Notes: generated by a model from the sequence alone, not told the origin. A stretch of 64,000 bases of DNA from Brevibacillus reuszeri (GCF_002897295.1 NZ_BEXF01000002.1:429222-493221), one strand, 5' to 3'. Shown: positions 17,482 to 29,096, counted from the stretch's first letter. Made by a program: numbers and translations.

Positions 17482-19322
17482 CCCGTTTTACCTCCTTGGG
17501 CAAATGGCACCCAGAACGTTACGGTCGTCCCTACATTCCATTCGCTTGTAATCTCAATATCCGCACCGTGTGCCTGCACTAATTCCCGGGCAATAGCCAG
17601 TCCCAGCCCGGTACCGCCCTGTCCGCGTGAACGCGCTTTGTCGACTCGGTAAAAGCGTTCAAAAATCCGCTTCAAGTCACGACTTGGGATGCCAATTCCC
17701 GTATCCTTTATGGAAATGTACACGCGATTTTGATAGTGGTTTGCCTTGGCGGAAAGAACAACCTTACCGCCTTGAGCTGTATACTTGATCGCATTGGACA
17801 ACAGATTATCCAACACTTGATTGATCGCATCCAAATCGATATAAGCAGCTGGCAGCTTAGTCGGTACATCGAGGCTCAGCTGTACCTCCTGCTGCTCACT
17901 AAACATCGAGAACCGATCGGCGGCATAGCGAAGCAAGCGAGTAAGATCAGCTTCCTTGCAGTGCAGCCTTATGCCTTGCGAATCAAAACGGGAGAGCTGC
18001 AGCAAGTCATTGACGAGCCTGATCATTCGTTCCGTCTCCGACATCGTGACGCGCAAAAACCGATTGGACAGCTCAGGTTCTTCTACAGCTCCATCGAGCA
18101 AGGCTTCTACGTAGCTTTTGATCGTCGTGAGCGGAGTACGCAGCTCATGGGATACGTTTGCTACAAACTCCCTGCGATGTTGCTCGAGACGCTGCTGCTC
18201 CGTTACATCAGCTACGACCGCGATGATCCCACCCTTTTTGCCACTATCATGCTGCAAGGGGGTAAACGTCACACGAAAAATGACCTCATCCTTATTCGGA
18301 AGCATCATTTCGATAAACAACGGCTCCTCCTGCTTGTGCAGAGGCATCTCTTCCTCGGGCGGCAAACTTAACAGATCATGCAAGGTCCGCTTATTACGCA
18401 GTACGTCCCTCGTTTTTATCTGCAGCATTTCTTCCGCAGCACGGTTAAACAAAATGATCTGCCCATTCCGATCAGCAGCGATTACGCCATCGGTCATGTT
18501 GCTCAATATCCCTGCCAGCTTTTCACGTTCCTCTTCCTGCTGCAAAATAGCTTCCTGGAGGCGCAGGGTCATATGATTAAACGCCATGCCTAGCTGACCG
18601 ATCTCATCCCCGCTATATACCCGTACATTGCTGTTAAAATCACCATCTGCTACGGCTCTAGCTTGGCGTGTCATTTCTTTGACCGGCTTCGTGATCGTTC
18701 TCGCCAGCACGACTCCCAGACCCGCCGTAATGATCAGAGCAAACATGGTGCCAGTCGCCAAAATCCCGTTCATCTTGCGGATGGTTGTGTAGGTCCCTTC
18801 CATCGAAGCAACCATATACACAGCCCCATATACAATCTGATCGCCTTTGACTGGCAGCACCAACACTTTTACGCGGGCACCTGTCCGTGGATCAATCCGC
18901 ATCGATTCACTGCGTGTTCCCAGCAAAGCACTGGTCACTTCCGGCTGTGACGTCCGTTGACCAATCGTGCGCTTGTCTTCGGTTGTGCTGACTACTGTTC
19001 CTGTTTGGTCAATCACCTGCACATTGGCGCCATTGATCTTTACGAGGTTGTTAATCAGGTTGTCGATATCCTGGCGGTTCTGTTCGGCGCTTTGTTCTTT
19101 CCCGTCTCGTGGACGCAGGTCGCCCTCCAGCAAGGTTGCCAGCAGGCTCGCCTGCCCATTTAACGCCTCAGAAAAGTTATTTATGTAATAACTCTCTACT
19201 TCCCGGGCAAAGTACGCTCCGATGAATTGCATCGCAAGCAAAATCAGCAACATGTAGATGACAACCATTTTCCATTGAATCGTTTTGAACAACTGCTGAA
19301 TGACTCTGAAGAACCGCCTCAT
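17478..19322 (-). CDS. walK: cell-wall metabolism sensor histidine kinase WalK
   Basis: A 614-residue kinase. Two transmembrane segments (about 18-38 and 186-207) flank an outside sensor domain; HAMP follows (208-260), then a cytoplasmic PAS domain (about 265-375), the HisKA domain with H392 in VSHELRTPL, and the HATPase domain with N, G1 and G2 boxes ([22 protein letters not shown]). It phosphorylates WalR and is essential in most Firmicutes. It overlaps walR and walH by four bases on each side, so the three are translationally coupled. Confidence 0.95.
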   Translation of the reverse strand: MRRFFRVIQQLFKTIQWKMVVIYMLLILLAMQFIGAYFAREVESYYINNFSEALNGQASLLATLLEGDLRPRDGKEQSAEQNRQDIDNLINNLVKINGANVQVIDQTGTVVSTTEDKRTIGQRTSQPEVTSALLGTRSESMRIDPRTGARVKVLVLPVKGDQIVYGAVYMVASMEGTYTTIRKMNGILATGTMFALIITAGLGVVLARTITKPVKEMTRQARAVADGDFNSNVRVYSGDEIGQLGMAFNHMTLRLQEAILQQEEEREKLAGILSNMTDGVIAADRNGQIILFNRAAEEMLQIKTRDVLRNKRTLHDLLSLPPEEEMPLHKQEEPLFIEMMLPNKDEVIFRVTFTPLQHDSGKKGGIIAVVADVTEQQRLEQHRREFVANVSHELRTPLTTIKSYVEALLDGAVEEPELSNRFLRVTMSETERMIRLVNDLLQLSRFDSQGIRLHCKEADLTRLLRYAADRFSMFSEQQEVQLSLDVPTKLPAAYIDLDAINQVLDNLLSNAIKYTAQGGKVVLSAKANHYQNRVYISIKDTGIGIPSRDLKRIFERFYRVDKARSRGQGGTGLGLAIARELVQAHGADIEITSEWNVGTTVTFWVPFAQGGKTG

Positions 19323-20029
19323 CCAGGCTGGCCTCCCACGCCCGGGTTACGCAAGGTGTAGCCCAAGCCACGGCGTGTAATGATGTATTTAGGTTGGCTC
19401 GGATCGTCTTCGATCTTTTCGCGCAAACGGCGTATGGTTACATCCACAGTACGCACATCGCCAAAATAGTCGAAGCCCCAAACGGATTGAAGCAGATGTT
19501 CTCGAGTCAATACCTGTCCCTGATGACGGGTCAAGTAAACCAAGAGCTCAAACTCACGATGAGTCAGCTCCAGCTGCTCTCCCACTTTTTCTACGGTATA
19601 CGAATGCAGATCGATTTCAAGCTCATGGACTCGCAACAGATGCTGGCTATCCCGTTCTTCCAGCTTGGGCTGATTTCTGCGCAGATGCGCCTTTACCCGG
19701 GCAACAAGCTCACGGGTGCTAAACGGCTTGGTGACGTAATCATCCGCACCGAGCTCGAGCCCCAGTACCTTATCCAGCTCCGAATCCTTTGCCGTTAGCA
19801 TAATGATCGGCACATCATAGGTTTGGCGAACCGCGCGGCATACTTCCATCCCATCACGTCCTGGCAGCATCACATCAAGTAAAATCAAATCCGGTCTTTC
19901 GTCTTGCACGACGAGCAGTGCTTCCTCACCATCGTAGGCGCACACGACTTGGTAGCCTTCTTTTTCAAAGGTAAATTTCAAAATATCAGCGATCGGTTTT
20001 TCATCGTCTACGACGAGGAGTTTTGCCAT
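19319..20029 (-). CDS. walR: essential response regulator WalR (YycF)
   Basis: A 236-residue OmpR-type regulator: receiver domain with the phosphorylated aspartate D52 in LLDVMLPG and lysine in VTKPF, then a winged-helix DNA-binding domain ending GLGYTLRNP. Start ATG 20029 is chosen because AAAGGAGG lies seven bases upstream; the longer frame has no such site. It controls peptidoglycan hydrolases. The M23/G5/LysM protein gene just upstream would be a natural target. Confidence 0.95.
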   Translation of the reverse strand: MAKLLVVDDEKPIADILKFTFEKEGYQVVCAYDGEEALLVVQDERPDLILLDVMLPGRDGMEVCRAVRQTYDVPIIMLTAKDSELDKVLGLELGADDYVTKPFSTRELVARVKAHLRRNQPKLEERDSQHLLRVHELEIDLHSYTVEKVGEQLELTHREFELLVYLTRHQGQVLTREHLLQSVWGFDYFGDVRTVDVTIRRLREKIEDDPSQPKYIITRRGLGYTLRNPGVGGQPG

Positions 20030-20142
20030 CCCGCTCCCTCCTTTTCTCACTTAAGGGATTCCACCTGAGGAGCTTCTATTCCTCTACAATACACCATGTC
20101 CTGCCCGTAAAGAAGCCCCTTGGAAATGAGTACCTGTCAGGC

Positions 20143-20180
20143 AACAAAAAAAAGGGCACTCATGAAAGAGTGTCCCTTTT
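20143..20180 (-). terminator. terminator of the M23/LysM gene
   Basis: AAAGGGACACTC / GAGTGCCCTTT stem with a six-base loop and eight T on the minus strand. It separates the upstream peptidase gene from walR. Confidence 0.88.
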
Positions 20181-20200
20181 GACTTCCAGAAATTACTTGT

Positions 20201-21694
20201 CTATTTTAAGAAACGCATTGGGTTCTGAACTCGTCCATTCTGATGAACCTCAAAATGGAGATGGACACCTGTGGAGTCACCTGTGGAACCCTTCACGCCA
20301 ATTTTCTTTCCTTGTTCAACAACATCGCCGACCTTTACGTTAATGGTGCTCAAATGACCATACAAGGTCTGCATGCCGTTTCCGTGGTCGATGACGATTG
20401 CTTTTCCGTAATCGCCGTCCCATCCAGCCAGTGTGACACGACCGTTGTCTGCTGCCAGAACGGAACCGGAACCAGCAATATCGATACCTTTGTGCAATCT
20501 GCCCCAACGTGAACCAAAGCCACTGCTGATATAGCCTTTTGCTGGCCAGCTCAGACGGCCTGTCCCACGTGAAGGGATCACTTTTGTGCCGCGCTCCATA
20601 ATTTTCGCTACAGGCTGTGTAATCACGTCCTGCTTGACGATTTTACGGTCGACAACTTGTCCATTTTCTTTCACGATTTCATACTGGACCATTTTGCTGC
20701 CGTCGCGCCCCTCTTGAATCACTTTGGTTTCGCCTTTTGGCAGCTTTTCATTGTTATTGATTTGAGTACTAAAAGCTACAGTCTCTTGCTGTGACAGCTC
20801 TTCTTTCACCTGTACAGTTACGAGTGGACGAATCGCTGTAACGTTAAGCTGTTGCCCCAATTGCAGCAACGTATTTTCCGTAACACCAGGGTTGTTGGCA
20901 TAAATATCTTTCGAGGTAATTCCGTACTTTTTGGCGATGCACCCGATGCAATCGCCCTCAACTACCGTATGCTTCATATCCTGGAAAGTACCCTTTACGA
21001 GCAACTCCTCCAGTTTTTCGGCAGGCAAAATTTGAGCTGCAGCAACTGATTCCGACTGCATCTCTACGTTTTCTTTGAAGGTTACTTCTTTGATCGGGTT
21101 AGCCTGAACAGCCGATGTGGATGCAGCAACTACTGCCTTTTTTGCATTTCCACCTGGAACTCCCGAGTATTTTTCTTTCACGTGAGCAAGCACTTCGTCC
21201 GCAGTCGCCTGATCCGGCAAGTATCCGATTGCTTTTCCGTCAACCACGATCTTTACTGCCTGAACCTTGATATCTGCGATGTCCGAGAGTGCCTTAACAG
21301 CTGCGTCATTGTCAAATGGCGCCTTGTACTTCGTCTCTTCCTGGAACGTTATGTAATCTGCCAGAGTCAAAGTCAGTCCGTTCTTTGCCTTTTCCTCTTC
21401 CAGCTTGCTATTCGTCCAGTTGTGAATCACGTCTGGATTGTTTACTACGCCGATTTCTTTGCCGTTAACGATTACGTGGTATACAGATGTGATGTTGCTA
21501 GTGTAGTAATATTGTGCAGATGCCCCGGCTGCTACTGTTACGAGCAGTCCCGCTGCAACGGAAACGCATAGTTTTTTATGTTCTTGGATGTAAGAGCTTG
21601 TACGTTTCATAGTACGTTTCGCCAGATCACTGCAATCTCGAACGATTCGTTCTGACCGTTCCTGCAGCTTGGCCTTCCATTCAGACCATTGCAT
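20201..21694 (-). CDS. M23 metallopeptidase with LysM and G5 domains
   Basis: A 497-residue exported cell-wall enzyme. A transmembrane anchor or signal lies at about 43-63. A LysM peptidoglycan-binding domain (HTVVEGDCIGCIAKKYGIT, about 239-285) precedes a G5 domain (about 287-365) and a C-terminal M23 peptidase domain (about 385-497) with HKGIDIAG and HLHFEVH, which hold the zinc ligands. It should cut peptide cross-links in peptidoglycan. It lies directly upstream of walR with its own terminator. Related domain sets are found in spore or vegetative hydrolases; the exact role is not known. Confidence 0.85.
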   Translation of the reverse strand: MQWSEWKAKLQERSERIVRDCSDLAKRTMKRTSSYIQEHKKLCVSVAAGLLVTVAAGASAQYYYTSNITSVYHVIVNGKEIGVVNNPDVIHNWTNSKLEEEKAKNGLTLTLADYITFQEETKYKAPFDNDAAVKALSDIADIKVQAVKIVVDGKAIGYLPDQATADEVLAHVKEKYSGVPGGNAKKAVVAASTSAVQANPIKEVTFKENVEMQSESVAAAQILPAEKLEELLVKGTFQDMKHTVVEGDCIGCIAKKYGITSKDIYANNPGVTENTLLQLGQQLNVTAIRPLVTVQVKEELSQQETVAFSTQINNNEKLPKGETKVIQEGRDGSKMVQYEIVKENGQVVDRKIVKQDVITQPVAKIMERGTKVIPSRGTGRLSWPAKGYISSGFGSRWGRLHKGIDIAGSGSVLAADNGRVTLAGWDGDYGKAIVIDHGNGMQTLYGHLSTINVKVGDVVEQGKKIGVKGSTGDSTGVHLHFEVHQNGRVQNPMRFLK

Positions 21695-21952
21695 AACTTG
21701 TCCCTCCTGAAAACAGATACAGCTTTCTCGTTTCTATTTCCTGAAAATTTTTAATATACCGAATAGGTCGTATATCCCAAAATTTAGTTTCCATTTATCT
21801 GCCAAATTGCCTAAAGAAACCAACTATGTCGACTTTACCATAAATTTGCCGACAACATCAAGTGTAAATTGCCGTCGAATAAAAAATGCGGGAAAGCGTC
21901 ACGATATGTACATACAAATGGGTGGTTTTATCATAAATGGAGGCTGATTTCC

Positions 21953-22324
21953 TTGAAGGAACGAAACATTTTAGCTGGTTTTCATACAGAAGACGAAGCA
22001 GGGAAGGCAAAGGAGGCTCTTCAACAAGCTGGTTTTTCCATCATTTCAATCGACAGAGTTGGACAATTTCCCGGTGATGGAAACGAGCGCATCATGAACC
22101 CGATTACAGGAGAAATTCCCTCGCTTGGAAATCTCACATTGGCTGGCGATTTTCCAAGCGGGCGGGATGCAAGTGTGCTAGCAGCTGTAGATCCCGATGC
22201 CAGTGGAATGGCTGATCGTGGGGATGACAACATGAACCGTAGCGTGTTGCTTACGGCTGTCGTACCTGAGGAGCGAGGAGACGAAGCGACTGAGATCATT
22301 CGTTCTTTCGGGGGAATGATCTAA
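21953..22324 (+). CDS. conserved hypothetical protein, 123 aa
   Basis: The start is a TTG at 21953 with GGAGG nine bases upstream; the longer open frame before it has no ribosome binding site. The first 40 residues (FHTEDEAGKAKEALQQAGF) resemble the ferredoxin-like fold of general-stress 17M-type proteins, which often take up flavin- or permease-related signals, but no function is assigned. The middle is rich in Gly, Pro and Asp and probably disordered. It is transcribed toward the Sm-like gene and shares a bidirectional terminator with it. Confidence 0.6.
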   Translation: MKERNILAGFHTEDEAGKAKEALQQAGFSIISIDRVGQFPGDGNERIMNPITGEIPSLGNLTLAGDFPSGRDASVLAAVDPDASGMADRGDDNMNRSVLLTAVVPEERGDEATEIIRSFGGMI

Positions 22325-22349
22325 CGGGTCTTTCCCCTTTCAACAAATA

Positions 22350-22392
22350 ATAGCCATCTTCCCTACGAACAGGAAAGATGGCTTATTTCGTT
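22350..22392. terminator. bidirectional terminator between convergent genes
   Basis: GCCATCTTTCC-type stem (GCCATCTTCC / GGAAAGATGGC) with T-rich sequence on both sides, between the genes ending at 22324 and 22408. Confidence 0.75.
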
Positions 22393-22407
22393 GTGCTCAT
22401 CTAGGGC

Positions 22408-22620
22408 TCACACCTCTTGCATGGAAGTAATGTCTCGCAGGGCAAGTCGGCGGATGGTCGTTTTTTCGGCATCGTTTTGCTGCTTGTATGTGGTAATAAA
22501 GCAGAGGTATCCGTTGTTAAAATGAGTCATGGTTCCCTTGATCACGACGCCATTAAACATTTTGACCTGTACGTTTTTCCCTAGCAGCTTCTTGGCCTTT
22601 TGGTCGAATCCCATCATCAT
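22408..22620 (-). CDS. small Sm-like fold protein, 70 aa
   Basis: About 70 residues with LLGKNVQVKMFNGVVIKGTM followed by a G-x-L-C-F strand, the pattern of an Sm/LSm-type beta barrel that binds RNA or builds rings. It is not Hfq: the Hfq signature is absent. AGAGGTG precedes a run of three ATG codons, any of which may be used. The function is unknown. Confidence 0.6.
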   Translation of the reverse strand: MMMGFDQKAKKLLGKNVQVKMFNGVVIKGTMTHFNNGYLCFITTYKQQNDAEKTTIRRLALRDITSMQEV

Positions 22621-22689
22621 GATCACCTCTTTGATTTCTGCCTATGACAAAGCATATGCCCAGAGGGTGTCGTTTTGTGTCTGTCCGCT

Positions 22690-22735
22690 CAAAAAAGGAA
22701 AAGCTGTCGACAATTCGACAGCCTTTTTTATAACC
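22690..22735 (-). terminator. terminator of purA
   Basis: AAGGCTGTCGAA / TTGTCGACAGCTTTT-type hairpin a few bases after the purA stop, with six T following on the minus strand. Confidence 0.8.
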
Positions 22736-22747
22736 TATGACCTACTC

Positions 22748-24034
22748 TTATCCGTAAATGCCACGTACAATAACCGTTTGTTCACGATCTGGTCCTACAG
22801 AGAAGATCGACATAGGGATACCAGTCAATTGGGTGATACGTTCGATGTAGTGACGTGCGTTTTCCGGCAAATCATTGAGATTGCGTACGCCTGTGATGTC
22901 TTCACTCCAGCCTGGAAGCTCTTCGTATACTGGCTCGCATTTTGCCAGCATATTGAGGTTTGCTGGGAAAGACTCGATGATTTCGCCATTGTATTTGTAC
23001 GCTGTGCAAATACGCAGCGTTTCAATTCCAGACAGAGTGTCCAGCTTGGTGATAGCCAAACCAGTGATACCGCTGACACGACGCGCATGGCGAACAACCA
23101 CGCTGTCAAACCAGCCTACACGACGTGCACGTCCAGTCGTTGTACCGTACTCAGCACCAACCTCACGAATGTGGTCGCCAGTCGCATCAGAAAGCTCAGT
23201 CAGGAACGGACCATCGCCGACACGGGTAGTGTATGCTTTTGCTACACCAATTACTTGATTGATTTTCGTCGGTCCTACACCGGAACCGATCGTTACGCCC
23301 CCAGCAATCGGGTTGGAAGACGTTACATATGGATAAGTACCTTGATCGATATCGAGCAGCACGCCTTGCGCACCTTCGAACAGAACGCGGTTGCCGCGGT
23401 CAATCGAGTCATTCAGAACTACAGATGTATCAGTTACATATGGACGGATGATTTCGGCAAGAGCCAAGTATTCGTCGAGTACTTCCTGCAGTTCAAAACC
23501 GGTTGTGTTGTACAGCTTTTCGAGCAACAGGTTTTTCTCAGCGAGATTGCGCTCCAGCTTGCGAGCAAACTCTTCTTTGTCCAGCAAATCAGCAATGCGA
23601 ATACCGATGCGAGCTGCTTTATCCATGTATGCCGGACCAATCCCTTTACGGGTGGTACCGATTTTATTAGCACCGCGGCTATCCTCTTCTACGCCATCCA
23701 ATTTGATATGGTACGGCATAATAACATGCGCGCGATCGCTAATTTTCAAGTTGTTTGTTGTGAAGCCAAAGCTGTGAATGTACTCCAGCTCTTTTACTAG
23801 CGCTTTCGGGTCGATTACCATACCGTTACCGATTACGCAGATCTTGTCTGTATAAAAAATTCCGGATGGAATCAGATGAAGTTTGTATTTGTTGCCACCA
23901 AAAATAATGGTGTGACCTGCATTGTTACCACCTTGGTAACGAGCTACTACTTCAGCACTTTCAGCCAAGTAATCTGTAATTTTACCTTTACCTTCATCGC
24001 CCCACTGGGTTCCGACGACAACGACTGTTGACAT
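22748..24034 (-). CDS. purA: adenylosuccinate synthetase
   Basis: A 428-residue enzyme of standard length that makes adenylosuccinate from IMP, aspartate and GTP in AMP synthesis. GDEGKGK (12-18) is the phosphate loop, GAQG and TTGRARR are further signature motifs. A sigma-A promoter lies at 24086-24114. Position next to dnaC matches other Bacillales. Confidence 0.97.
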   Translation of the reverse strand: MSTVVVVGTQWGDEGKGKITDYLAESAEVVARYQGGNNAGHTIIFGGNKYKLHLIPSGIFYTDKICVIGNGMVIDPKALVKELEYIHSFGFTTNNLKISDRAHVIMPYHIKLDGVEEDSRGANKIGTTRKGIGPAYMDKAARIGIRIADLLDKEEFARKLERNLAEKNLLLEKLYNTTGFELQEVLDEYLALAEIIRPYVTDTSVVLNDSIDRGNRVLFEGAQGVLLDIDQGTYPYVTSSNPIAGGVTIGSGVGPTKINQVIGVAKAYTTRVGDGPFLTELSDATGDHIREVGAEYGTTTGRARRVGWFDSVVVRHARRVSGITGLAITKLDTLSGIETLRICTAYKYNGEIIESFPANLNMLAKCEPVYEELPGWSEDITGVRNLNDLPENARHYIERITQLTGIPMSIFSVGPDREQTVIVRGIYG

Positions 24035-24085
24035 CGAAAAACACCTCCTGATATAATCATGTCCTTTTGGGCCTGAAACAATCTA

Positions 24086-24114
24086 AGTGTACTAAACGAT
24101 TTCTCACATGTCAA
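24086..24114 (-). promoter_or_regulatory. sigma-A promoter of purA
   Basis: Minus strand: TTGACA (24114-24109), 17-base spacer, TACACT (24091-24086), about 50 bases before the purA start. Confidence 0.7.
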
Positions 24115-24279
24115 CGGAATATACGAACATTAGAATTGTGGAAAGATTATATGTTCGGTAATTTATCATTCTTTCAGAATCCTTTTCTACGCCGCCATGT
24201 TCAATTTTAGTATATGCATTCCAAGCAGTAGGAAAATAGCCACCTGACACTTACAATCAGTGGATATCTTCAATAGAAA

Positions 24280-24302
24280 ACAAAAAGCCGGATTTCTCCG
24301 GC
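24280..24302 (-). terminator. terminator of dnaC operon
   Basis: GCCGGA / TCCGGC stem with a four-base loop, followed by five T on the minus strand, just after the dnaC stop. Confidence 0.85.
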
Positions 24303-24315
24303 CCTCTTTTTCCAC

Positions 24316-25668
24316 TTATTGTCCCGCTGCATTACGGAAACGATGATCCAAGCTCACAAACTTATTGAATTCCTTTAGAAACGCCAGCTCCACCGTTCCG
24401 GTAGGGCCGTTACGCTGTTTGGCGATGATGACTTCAATCACGTTTTTGTTTTCTGTTTCTTTGTCATAGTAGTCATCACGGTAAAGGAATGCTACGATAT
24501 CCGCATCCTGCTCAATCGATCCAGATTCACGGATATCAGACATCATCGGCCGTTTGTCTTGACGCTGCTCTACACCACGACTGAGCTGTGACAAAGCAAT
24601 AACAGGAACATTCAATTCACGGGCAATCCCTTTTAGCGTACGTGAGATCTCGGATACTTCCTGCTGACGGTTGTCTCCTTTGCCACGACCATGAATCAGC
24701 TGCAGATAATCGATCAATATCATTCCTAATCCGCGCTCGGCTTGTAGACGACGACATTTGGCCCGGATGTCCTGCACCGTAACCCCTGGCGTATCATCGA
24801 TATAGATCGGTGCCTTCGCCAGAGTTCCAATCGCCATCGTCAGCTTTTGCCAATCATCCTCTTCCAATGCCCCAGAACGCATCCGGGATGCATCGAGGTT
24901 CCCTTCCGCACAAATCATACGCTGTACCAGCTGAGTGGCACCCATCTCCAATGAAAAGATGGCTACTGTTTCACCCGCTCGTGCAGCTACGTTTTGCGCG
25001 ACATTCAGGGCAAAGGCCGTTTTCCCTACAGAAGGACGGGCCGCCAAGATGATCAGGTCACTTCGCTGAAAGCCAGCTGTCATCTTGTCCAAATCGGTAT
25101 ATCCTGTGGGAATCCCCGTAATATCGCCTCGCCGCTGACTCAAAGTCTCAATCCGCTCGTACGTTTCGAGCAGTACGTCCCGAATCGCTTGGAACCCTCC
25201 GCTATTGCGGTTTTGACCGATTTCCATGATGTACTTCTCGGCATCAGCTACAATCTCGGTAACGTCATCCTCGCGGGAGTATCCGTCATTGGCAATCTTC
25301 GTTGCTGTATGAATCAATCGCCGTAAAAGCGATTTTTCTTCTACGATCTTCGCGTAGTATTCGATATTCGCTGCTGTCGGAACAGAGCTGGCGATTTCCG
25401 TAATATACGTCACACCGCCTACTTCTTCGAGCAGCTTGTGGTCCGATAAATCAGCCGTCACTGTTACCAGGTCGACAGGCTCACCTTTTTCGTACAGGTC
25501 CACCATCGTTTGAAAGATGCGCTGGTGCGCTGTCTTATAAAAATCCTCCGGGCGGAGAATCTCAATGGCCGTGGTTAGAGCTTCCTTTGACAAGAACACA
25601 GCACCCAGTACCGATTGTTCTGCTTCCTTGTTCTGCGGCGGCACACGATCCAAAAACAGGTCGCTCAC
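24316..25668 (-). CDS. dnaC: replicative DNA helicase (DnaB-type)
   Basis: A 450-residue hexameric helicase that unwinds DNA at the fork. The N-terminal DnaB domain (PPQNKEAEQSVLGA) is followed by a RecA-fold domain with the Walker A motif ARPSVGKTAF near 210 and the Walker B region MILIDYLQL. The start is a GTG with GGGAGG upstream. It follows rplI, as in Bacillus, where the gene is called dnaC. Confidence 0.96.
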   Translation of the reverse strand: MSDLFLDRVPPQNKEAEQSVLGAVFLSKEALTTAIEILRPEDFYKTAHQRIFQTMVDLYEKGEPVDLVTVTADLSDHKLLEEVGGVTYITEIASSVPTAANIEYYAKIVEEKSLLRRLIHTATKIANDGYSREDDVTEIVADAEKYIMEIGQNRNSGGFQAIRDVLLETYERIETLSQRRGDITGIPTGYTDLDKMTAGFQRSDLIILAARPSVGKTAFALNVAQNVAARAGETVAIFSLEMGATQLVQRMICAEGNLDASRMRSGALEEDDWQKLTMAIGTLAKAPIYIDDTPGVTVQDIRAKCRRLQAERGLGMILIDYLQLIHGRGKGDNRQQEVSEISRTLKGIARELNVPVIALSQLSRGVEQRQDKRPMMSDIRESGSIEQDADIVAFLYRDDYYDKETENKNVIEVIIAKQRNGPTGTVELAFLKEFNKFVSLDHRFRNAAGQ

Positions 25669-25692
25669 GTCACACCTCCCAGTAATCCGGCA

Positions 25693-26136
25693 TTATTCTT
25701 CTACGACGTGTACTTTGAGAGTCGCGGTTACTTCATTGTGCAGCTTTGCTTTAATTTGCGTCACGCCGAGGGAACGAATCGCTTCCATCTCCAGCTTACG
25801 CTTGTCTACCTTAATCTGGAATTGCTCTTCCAGAGCTTGCGCCACCTGCTTGCTGGAAATCGCTCCAAACAGACGACCGCCTTCGCCTGCTTTTCCTTTG
25901 ATTTTCACAGTCAGTTCGCCGAATTTAGCAGCCAGCTCCTGTGCTTCCAGCTTCTCTTGTTCTTTACGCTTTTCTTCGCTGCGCTTTTGTGCATCAAGCG
26001 TTTTTACATTACTCTCTGTAGCTTCCTTAACCAATTTTTTCGGCAGCAGGAAGTTGCGTACATATCCTTCAGAAAGGTCTTTTACCTCACCTTTTTTACC
26101 TTGGCCTTTTACATCTTGAAGAAAAATGACTTTCAT
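25693..26136 (-). CDS. rplI: ribosomal protein bL9
   Basis: A 147-residue L9 protein: [20 protein letters not shown] at the start, long central helix and C-terminal domain. The second of two adjacent ATG codons gives the usual start and better spacing to GGGGG. It binds 23S rRNA at the L1 stalk base. Part of the yybS-gdpP-rplI-dnaC operon. Confidence 0.95.
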   Translation of the reverse strand: MKVIFLQDVKGQGKKGEVKDLSEGYVRNFLLPKKLVKEATESNVKTLDAQKRSEEKRKEQEKLEAQELAAKFGELTVKIKGKAGEGGRLFGAISSKQVAQALEEQFQIKVDKRKLEMEAIRSLGVTQIKAKLHNEVTATLKVHVVEE

Positions 26137-26162
26137 CATCGTTTCCCCCTTTTCATTTTGGC

Positions 26163-28100
26163 CTAAACGACCGTATCAATCGCTTCTTTCAAGCGTTTTA
26201 CTGCTTCCTTCAAGGAACTGCCCTCTATTTGTGTCGCGGCTCCAGTCAAATGACCGCCTCCGCCCAAGAGTTCCATGATCGACTGTACGTTGATGTCACC
26301 CAAGGAGCGGCCGCTAATCAAGATGGTTCCATCGGATCGCTCTGCCACCACGAACGAGGCTTGAATACCTGACAAGGTAAGAAGCTGTTCCGCAGCCTGA
26401 GCGACTTGAACCTGGGTATAATCCTCGGAAGGATCGCCCACAGCAATCGCCATATTATCCCGATACGTTTCGGTATTCATGATGATGCGTGCGCGCTTTA
26501 CATATTGATTCAGATCTTCTTTTAACAAACGTTGTACCGCGGCTGTATCTGCTCCGTTGCGTCTGAGGAACGAAGCGGCTTCAAACGTACGAGAGCCAGT
26601 GCGGAAAGCAAAGCTTTTCGTATCCACCACGATCCCCGCGAGCAAAGCGGTCGCAATCAGATTGTCGATGTTCAGACGCTCGCTCTGATATTGCAGCAGC
26701 TCCGTTACCAGCTCGGACGTAGACGAAGCGTACGGCTCTAGATACAACAGGACAGGCTCAATGAATTCCTCTGAACGTCTGTGATGGTCAATGACTACAA
26801 TTCGCCCGGTTTCACCCAGCAGCTTTGGCTCAATCACGAGTGATGGACGATGCGTATCAACAACTACAAGCAACGTACGTCCGGTGATCAGTCGTATCGC
26901 TTGCTCTGGTGTGATAAACGTGTCAGCCAATTCTTCATTGGCATAGATTTCTCTCATCAATCGTTCAACGGAATTATTGCCCTCGTCCATGACGATGTAC
27001 GCTGCCTTGTTATGCAGCTGAACTGCCTTTAGTACCCCCAAGGAGGCACCGATGGAATCCATGTCAGGCTGCTTGTGACCCATAACGATCACATGCTCAG
27101 CCTCGTGAATCAAATCACGCAGCGCATGGGCAATGACACGTGCCCGGACGCGTGTCCGCTTCTCCACCGCATTGGATTTACCACCGTAAAACGTAAGCTT
27201 GTTCCCAACCTTGACCGCACTTTGGTCGCCACCACGGCCCAAAGCAATGTCCAAGCTGGACTGCGCCATTTGTCCCAATTCGATATACGTGCTGGCAGCT
27301 GCCCCTACCCCGATACTGAGCGTAATCGGAATTTTGTTATCAGCCGTCATCTCCCGCACTACATCCAAAATGTCAAAGCGCGTTTCTTCCAATTTATCAA
27401 GCGCTTCCCGCTCCATCAGCGCCAAAAACTTGTCGGCCGTGATTCGGCGAAGATATATGCCATGTTTGTTGGCCCACTCAGTAATCACACCTGCAACACT
27501 TGTAGATAAAAGTGTGCGGCTCTGATCATCCATTACTTGTCCAATCTCGTCCAGGTTGTCGAGATGAATAATAGCTAGAGCGGCTTTTTCACGATGGTAA
27601 CGCGTCGTCAGTTCTTTAAAATCCGTAATGTCCTTAAAATACAAAAGACGCTCATCGGATCGAACCAGCACCTCGTATACCCGTTCGTTGTAAGTAAATT
27701 CCAGACGCTTTTGTTCTGGCTTCCAATTCAGTTGGGGAAATACGTCTTGAAGCGACTTCCCAATCAACAGCTCATCCCCGGACATGTGTGTCATGAATGG
27801 GTTAACCCACTCAATTGCCTTTTCCTCATTGTATAGAAGAATCCCGATCGGCAGCTCCGAGATGACACCTTCTCCTGCCTTCTTCACACGATGTGTGACC
27901 GTAGCCAAGTACAGGCGCAAATCCCGTTGGAATCCCTTTTCGGCTTGAAGGGCATAAATTACAAGGCCAATCAAGCAGACAATGCCGATCGCCCCGTACA
28001 TCCAATGGTGCAGGGTCAAAATTCCCAATAACAACAAGCTAAAGCTAAGTGCCAGGACCATGTGCATCCCGTACCAACGCTTTAACAGGAATTTGGGCAT
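26163..28100 (-). CDS. gdpP: cyclic-di-AMP phosphodiesterase GdpP
   Basis: A 645-residue membrane protein. Two N-terminal transmembrane segments (about 10-50), a PAS-like domain, a degenerate GGDEF domain in which the GGDEF motif is replaced (GRGGDQS), and a C-terminal DHH/DHHA1 phosphodiesterase domain with [22 protein letters not shown] and [10 protein letters not shown]. It hydrolyses c-di-AMP to pApA and so controls potassium and osmotic balance and cell-wall stress responses. It follows yybS by four bases. Confidence 0.94.
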   Translation of the reverse strand: MPKFLLKRWYGMHMVLALSFSLLLLGILTLHHWMYGAIGIVCLIGLVIYALQAEKGFQRDLRLYLATVTHRVKKAGEGVISELPIGILLYNEEKAIEWVNPFMTHMSGDELLIGKSLQDVFPQLNWKPEQKRLEFTYNERVYEVLVRSDERLLYFKDITDFKELTTRYHREKAALAIIHLDNLDEIGQVMDDQSRTLLSTSVAGVITEWANKHGIYLRRITADKFLALMEREALDKLEETRFDILDVVREMTADNKIPITLSIGVGAAASTYIELGQMAQSSLDIALGRGGDQSAVKVGNKLTFYGGKSNAVEKRTRVRARVIAHALRDLIHEAEHVIVMGHKQPDMDSIGASLGVLKAVQLHNKAAYIVMDEGNNSVERLMREIYANEELADTFITPEQAIRLITGRTLLVVVDTHRPSLVIEPKLLGETGRIVVIDHHRRSEEFIEPVLLYLEPYASSTSELVTELLQYQSERLNIDNLIATALLAGIVVDTKSFAFRTGSRTFEAASFLRRNGADTAAVQRLLKEDLNQYVKRARIIMNTETYRDNMAIAVGDPSEDYTQVQVAQAAEQLLTLSGIQASFVVAERSDGTILISGRSLGDINVQSIMELLGGGGHLTGAATQIEGSSLKEAVKRLKEAIDTVV

Positions 28101-28104
28101 TTCC

Positions 28105-29013
28105 TCAGCCCCTCTTCACTCTTGATTCCAATTTATCCCGCAAACGAATACCTAGGTCAAATATCCCTACTAGACACAGTATAGTGGCTAGAGGCTGAAA
28201 AATAAATAGACAGACGACAAGCACTGGAGTCAATCTCTTCCATCCATACAAATAAGCTGCAAACAAGCAGAAGCTGAGACCTTGAAGGGTGAAAACAGCG
28301 TCCAACATAATTTTTACATTGAGGATCGCACTTTTCCAAAACGTCCCCTCTATACTACCACTAAACACGAGCAAACTGATCATCGCGATAAAATAGTAGT
28401 ACAAAAGTGACCTAGGGAAAGTCCATTCACGGATTGGTTTTAATGCGGGCACTGGCTTGCGCAGTCGTTTTCCGATGAGACGTGCCAATCCATGAACAAC
28501 AAAACTAAACATAAAGCTTGCCATGACAAATGAAGATGGCAATCCCATCTTGGCAACCGCTACTGCCTCATCGTACTGCTCCTGAGACATAAAGGAAGGC
28601 TTGAATTGGGCAGCCTGCTTCATCAGCGCTCCAAAATCGACGTGCAAGCCGTAAACCATAAAAGCAAGCATAAACACGATACTTAAAAATACGATACCTG
28701 CTCCTGAGGCAATCGCAGGAAGTGCCGTCCCCCGCTTCCTATAAGCCATCCCCATTACTGCACCCATAATCGCCAACAGAAGAGCGTAGATGGCGAAGAA
28801 TGGATCTGTGACGATCCACCCAAGAAATCCAAAAGCGAGGCAGATCCACACCATGCTAGACGCAGTCATGCTCATGGCCAATAGTAAAAATGGCAGCGGG
28901 ACCAAAAATACGGCTACTGCACCCAGCAGCGTATATTTAGTCAGAAACAACAGCACAAGTGCGGTACCCAGCATGAGAGAGCTTTCAACCAGTTGCTTTG
29001 TTTTTGAAGGCAT
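28105..29013 (-). CDS. yybS: YybS family membrane protein (DUF2232)
   Basis: A 302-residue protein with eight or so hydrophobic segments of the DUF2232 family. Its exact role is unknown; the gene is always next to gdpP in Bacillales, which suggests a link with c-di-AMP or energy coupling. It has a good ribosome binding site (GAGGTG) and lies downstream of rpsR. Confidence 0.85.
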   Translation of the reverse strand: MPSKTKQLVESSLMLGTALVLLFLTKYTLLGAVAVFLVPLPFLLLAMSMTASSMVWICLAFGFLGWIVTDPFFAIYALLLAIMGAVMGMAYRKRGTALPAIASGAGIVFLSIVFMLAFMVYGLHVDFGALMKQAAQFKPSFMSQEQYDEAVAVAKMGLPSSFVMASFMFSFVVHGLARLIGKRLRKPVPALKPIREWTFPRSLLYYYFIAMISLLVFSGSIEGTFWKSAILNVKIMLDAVFTLQGLSFCLFAAYLYGWKRLTPVLVVCLFIFQPLATILCLVGIFDLGIRLRDKLESRVKRG

Positions 29014-29096
29014 TTGAGCACCTCATTTTAAGTAACAAAAAATATGGAAAAAAGAGGGCCACGCAATTGTGTCCCCCTTTTTATAGCTTGTGTCAA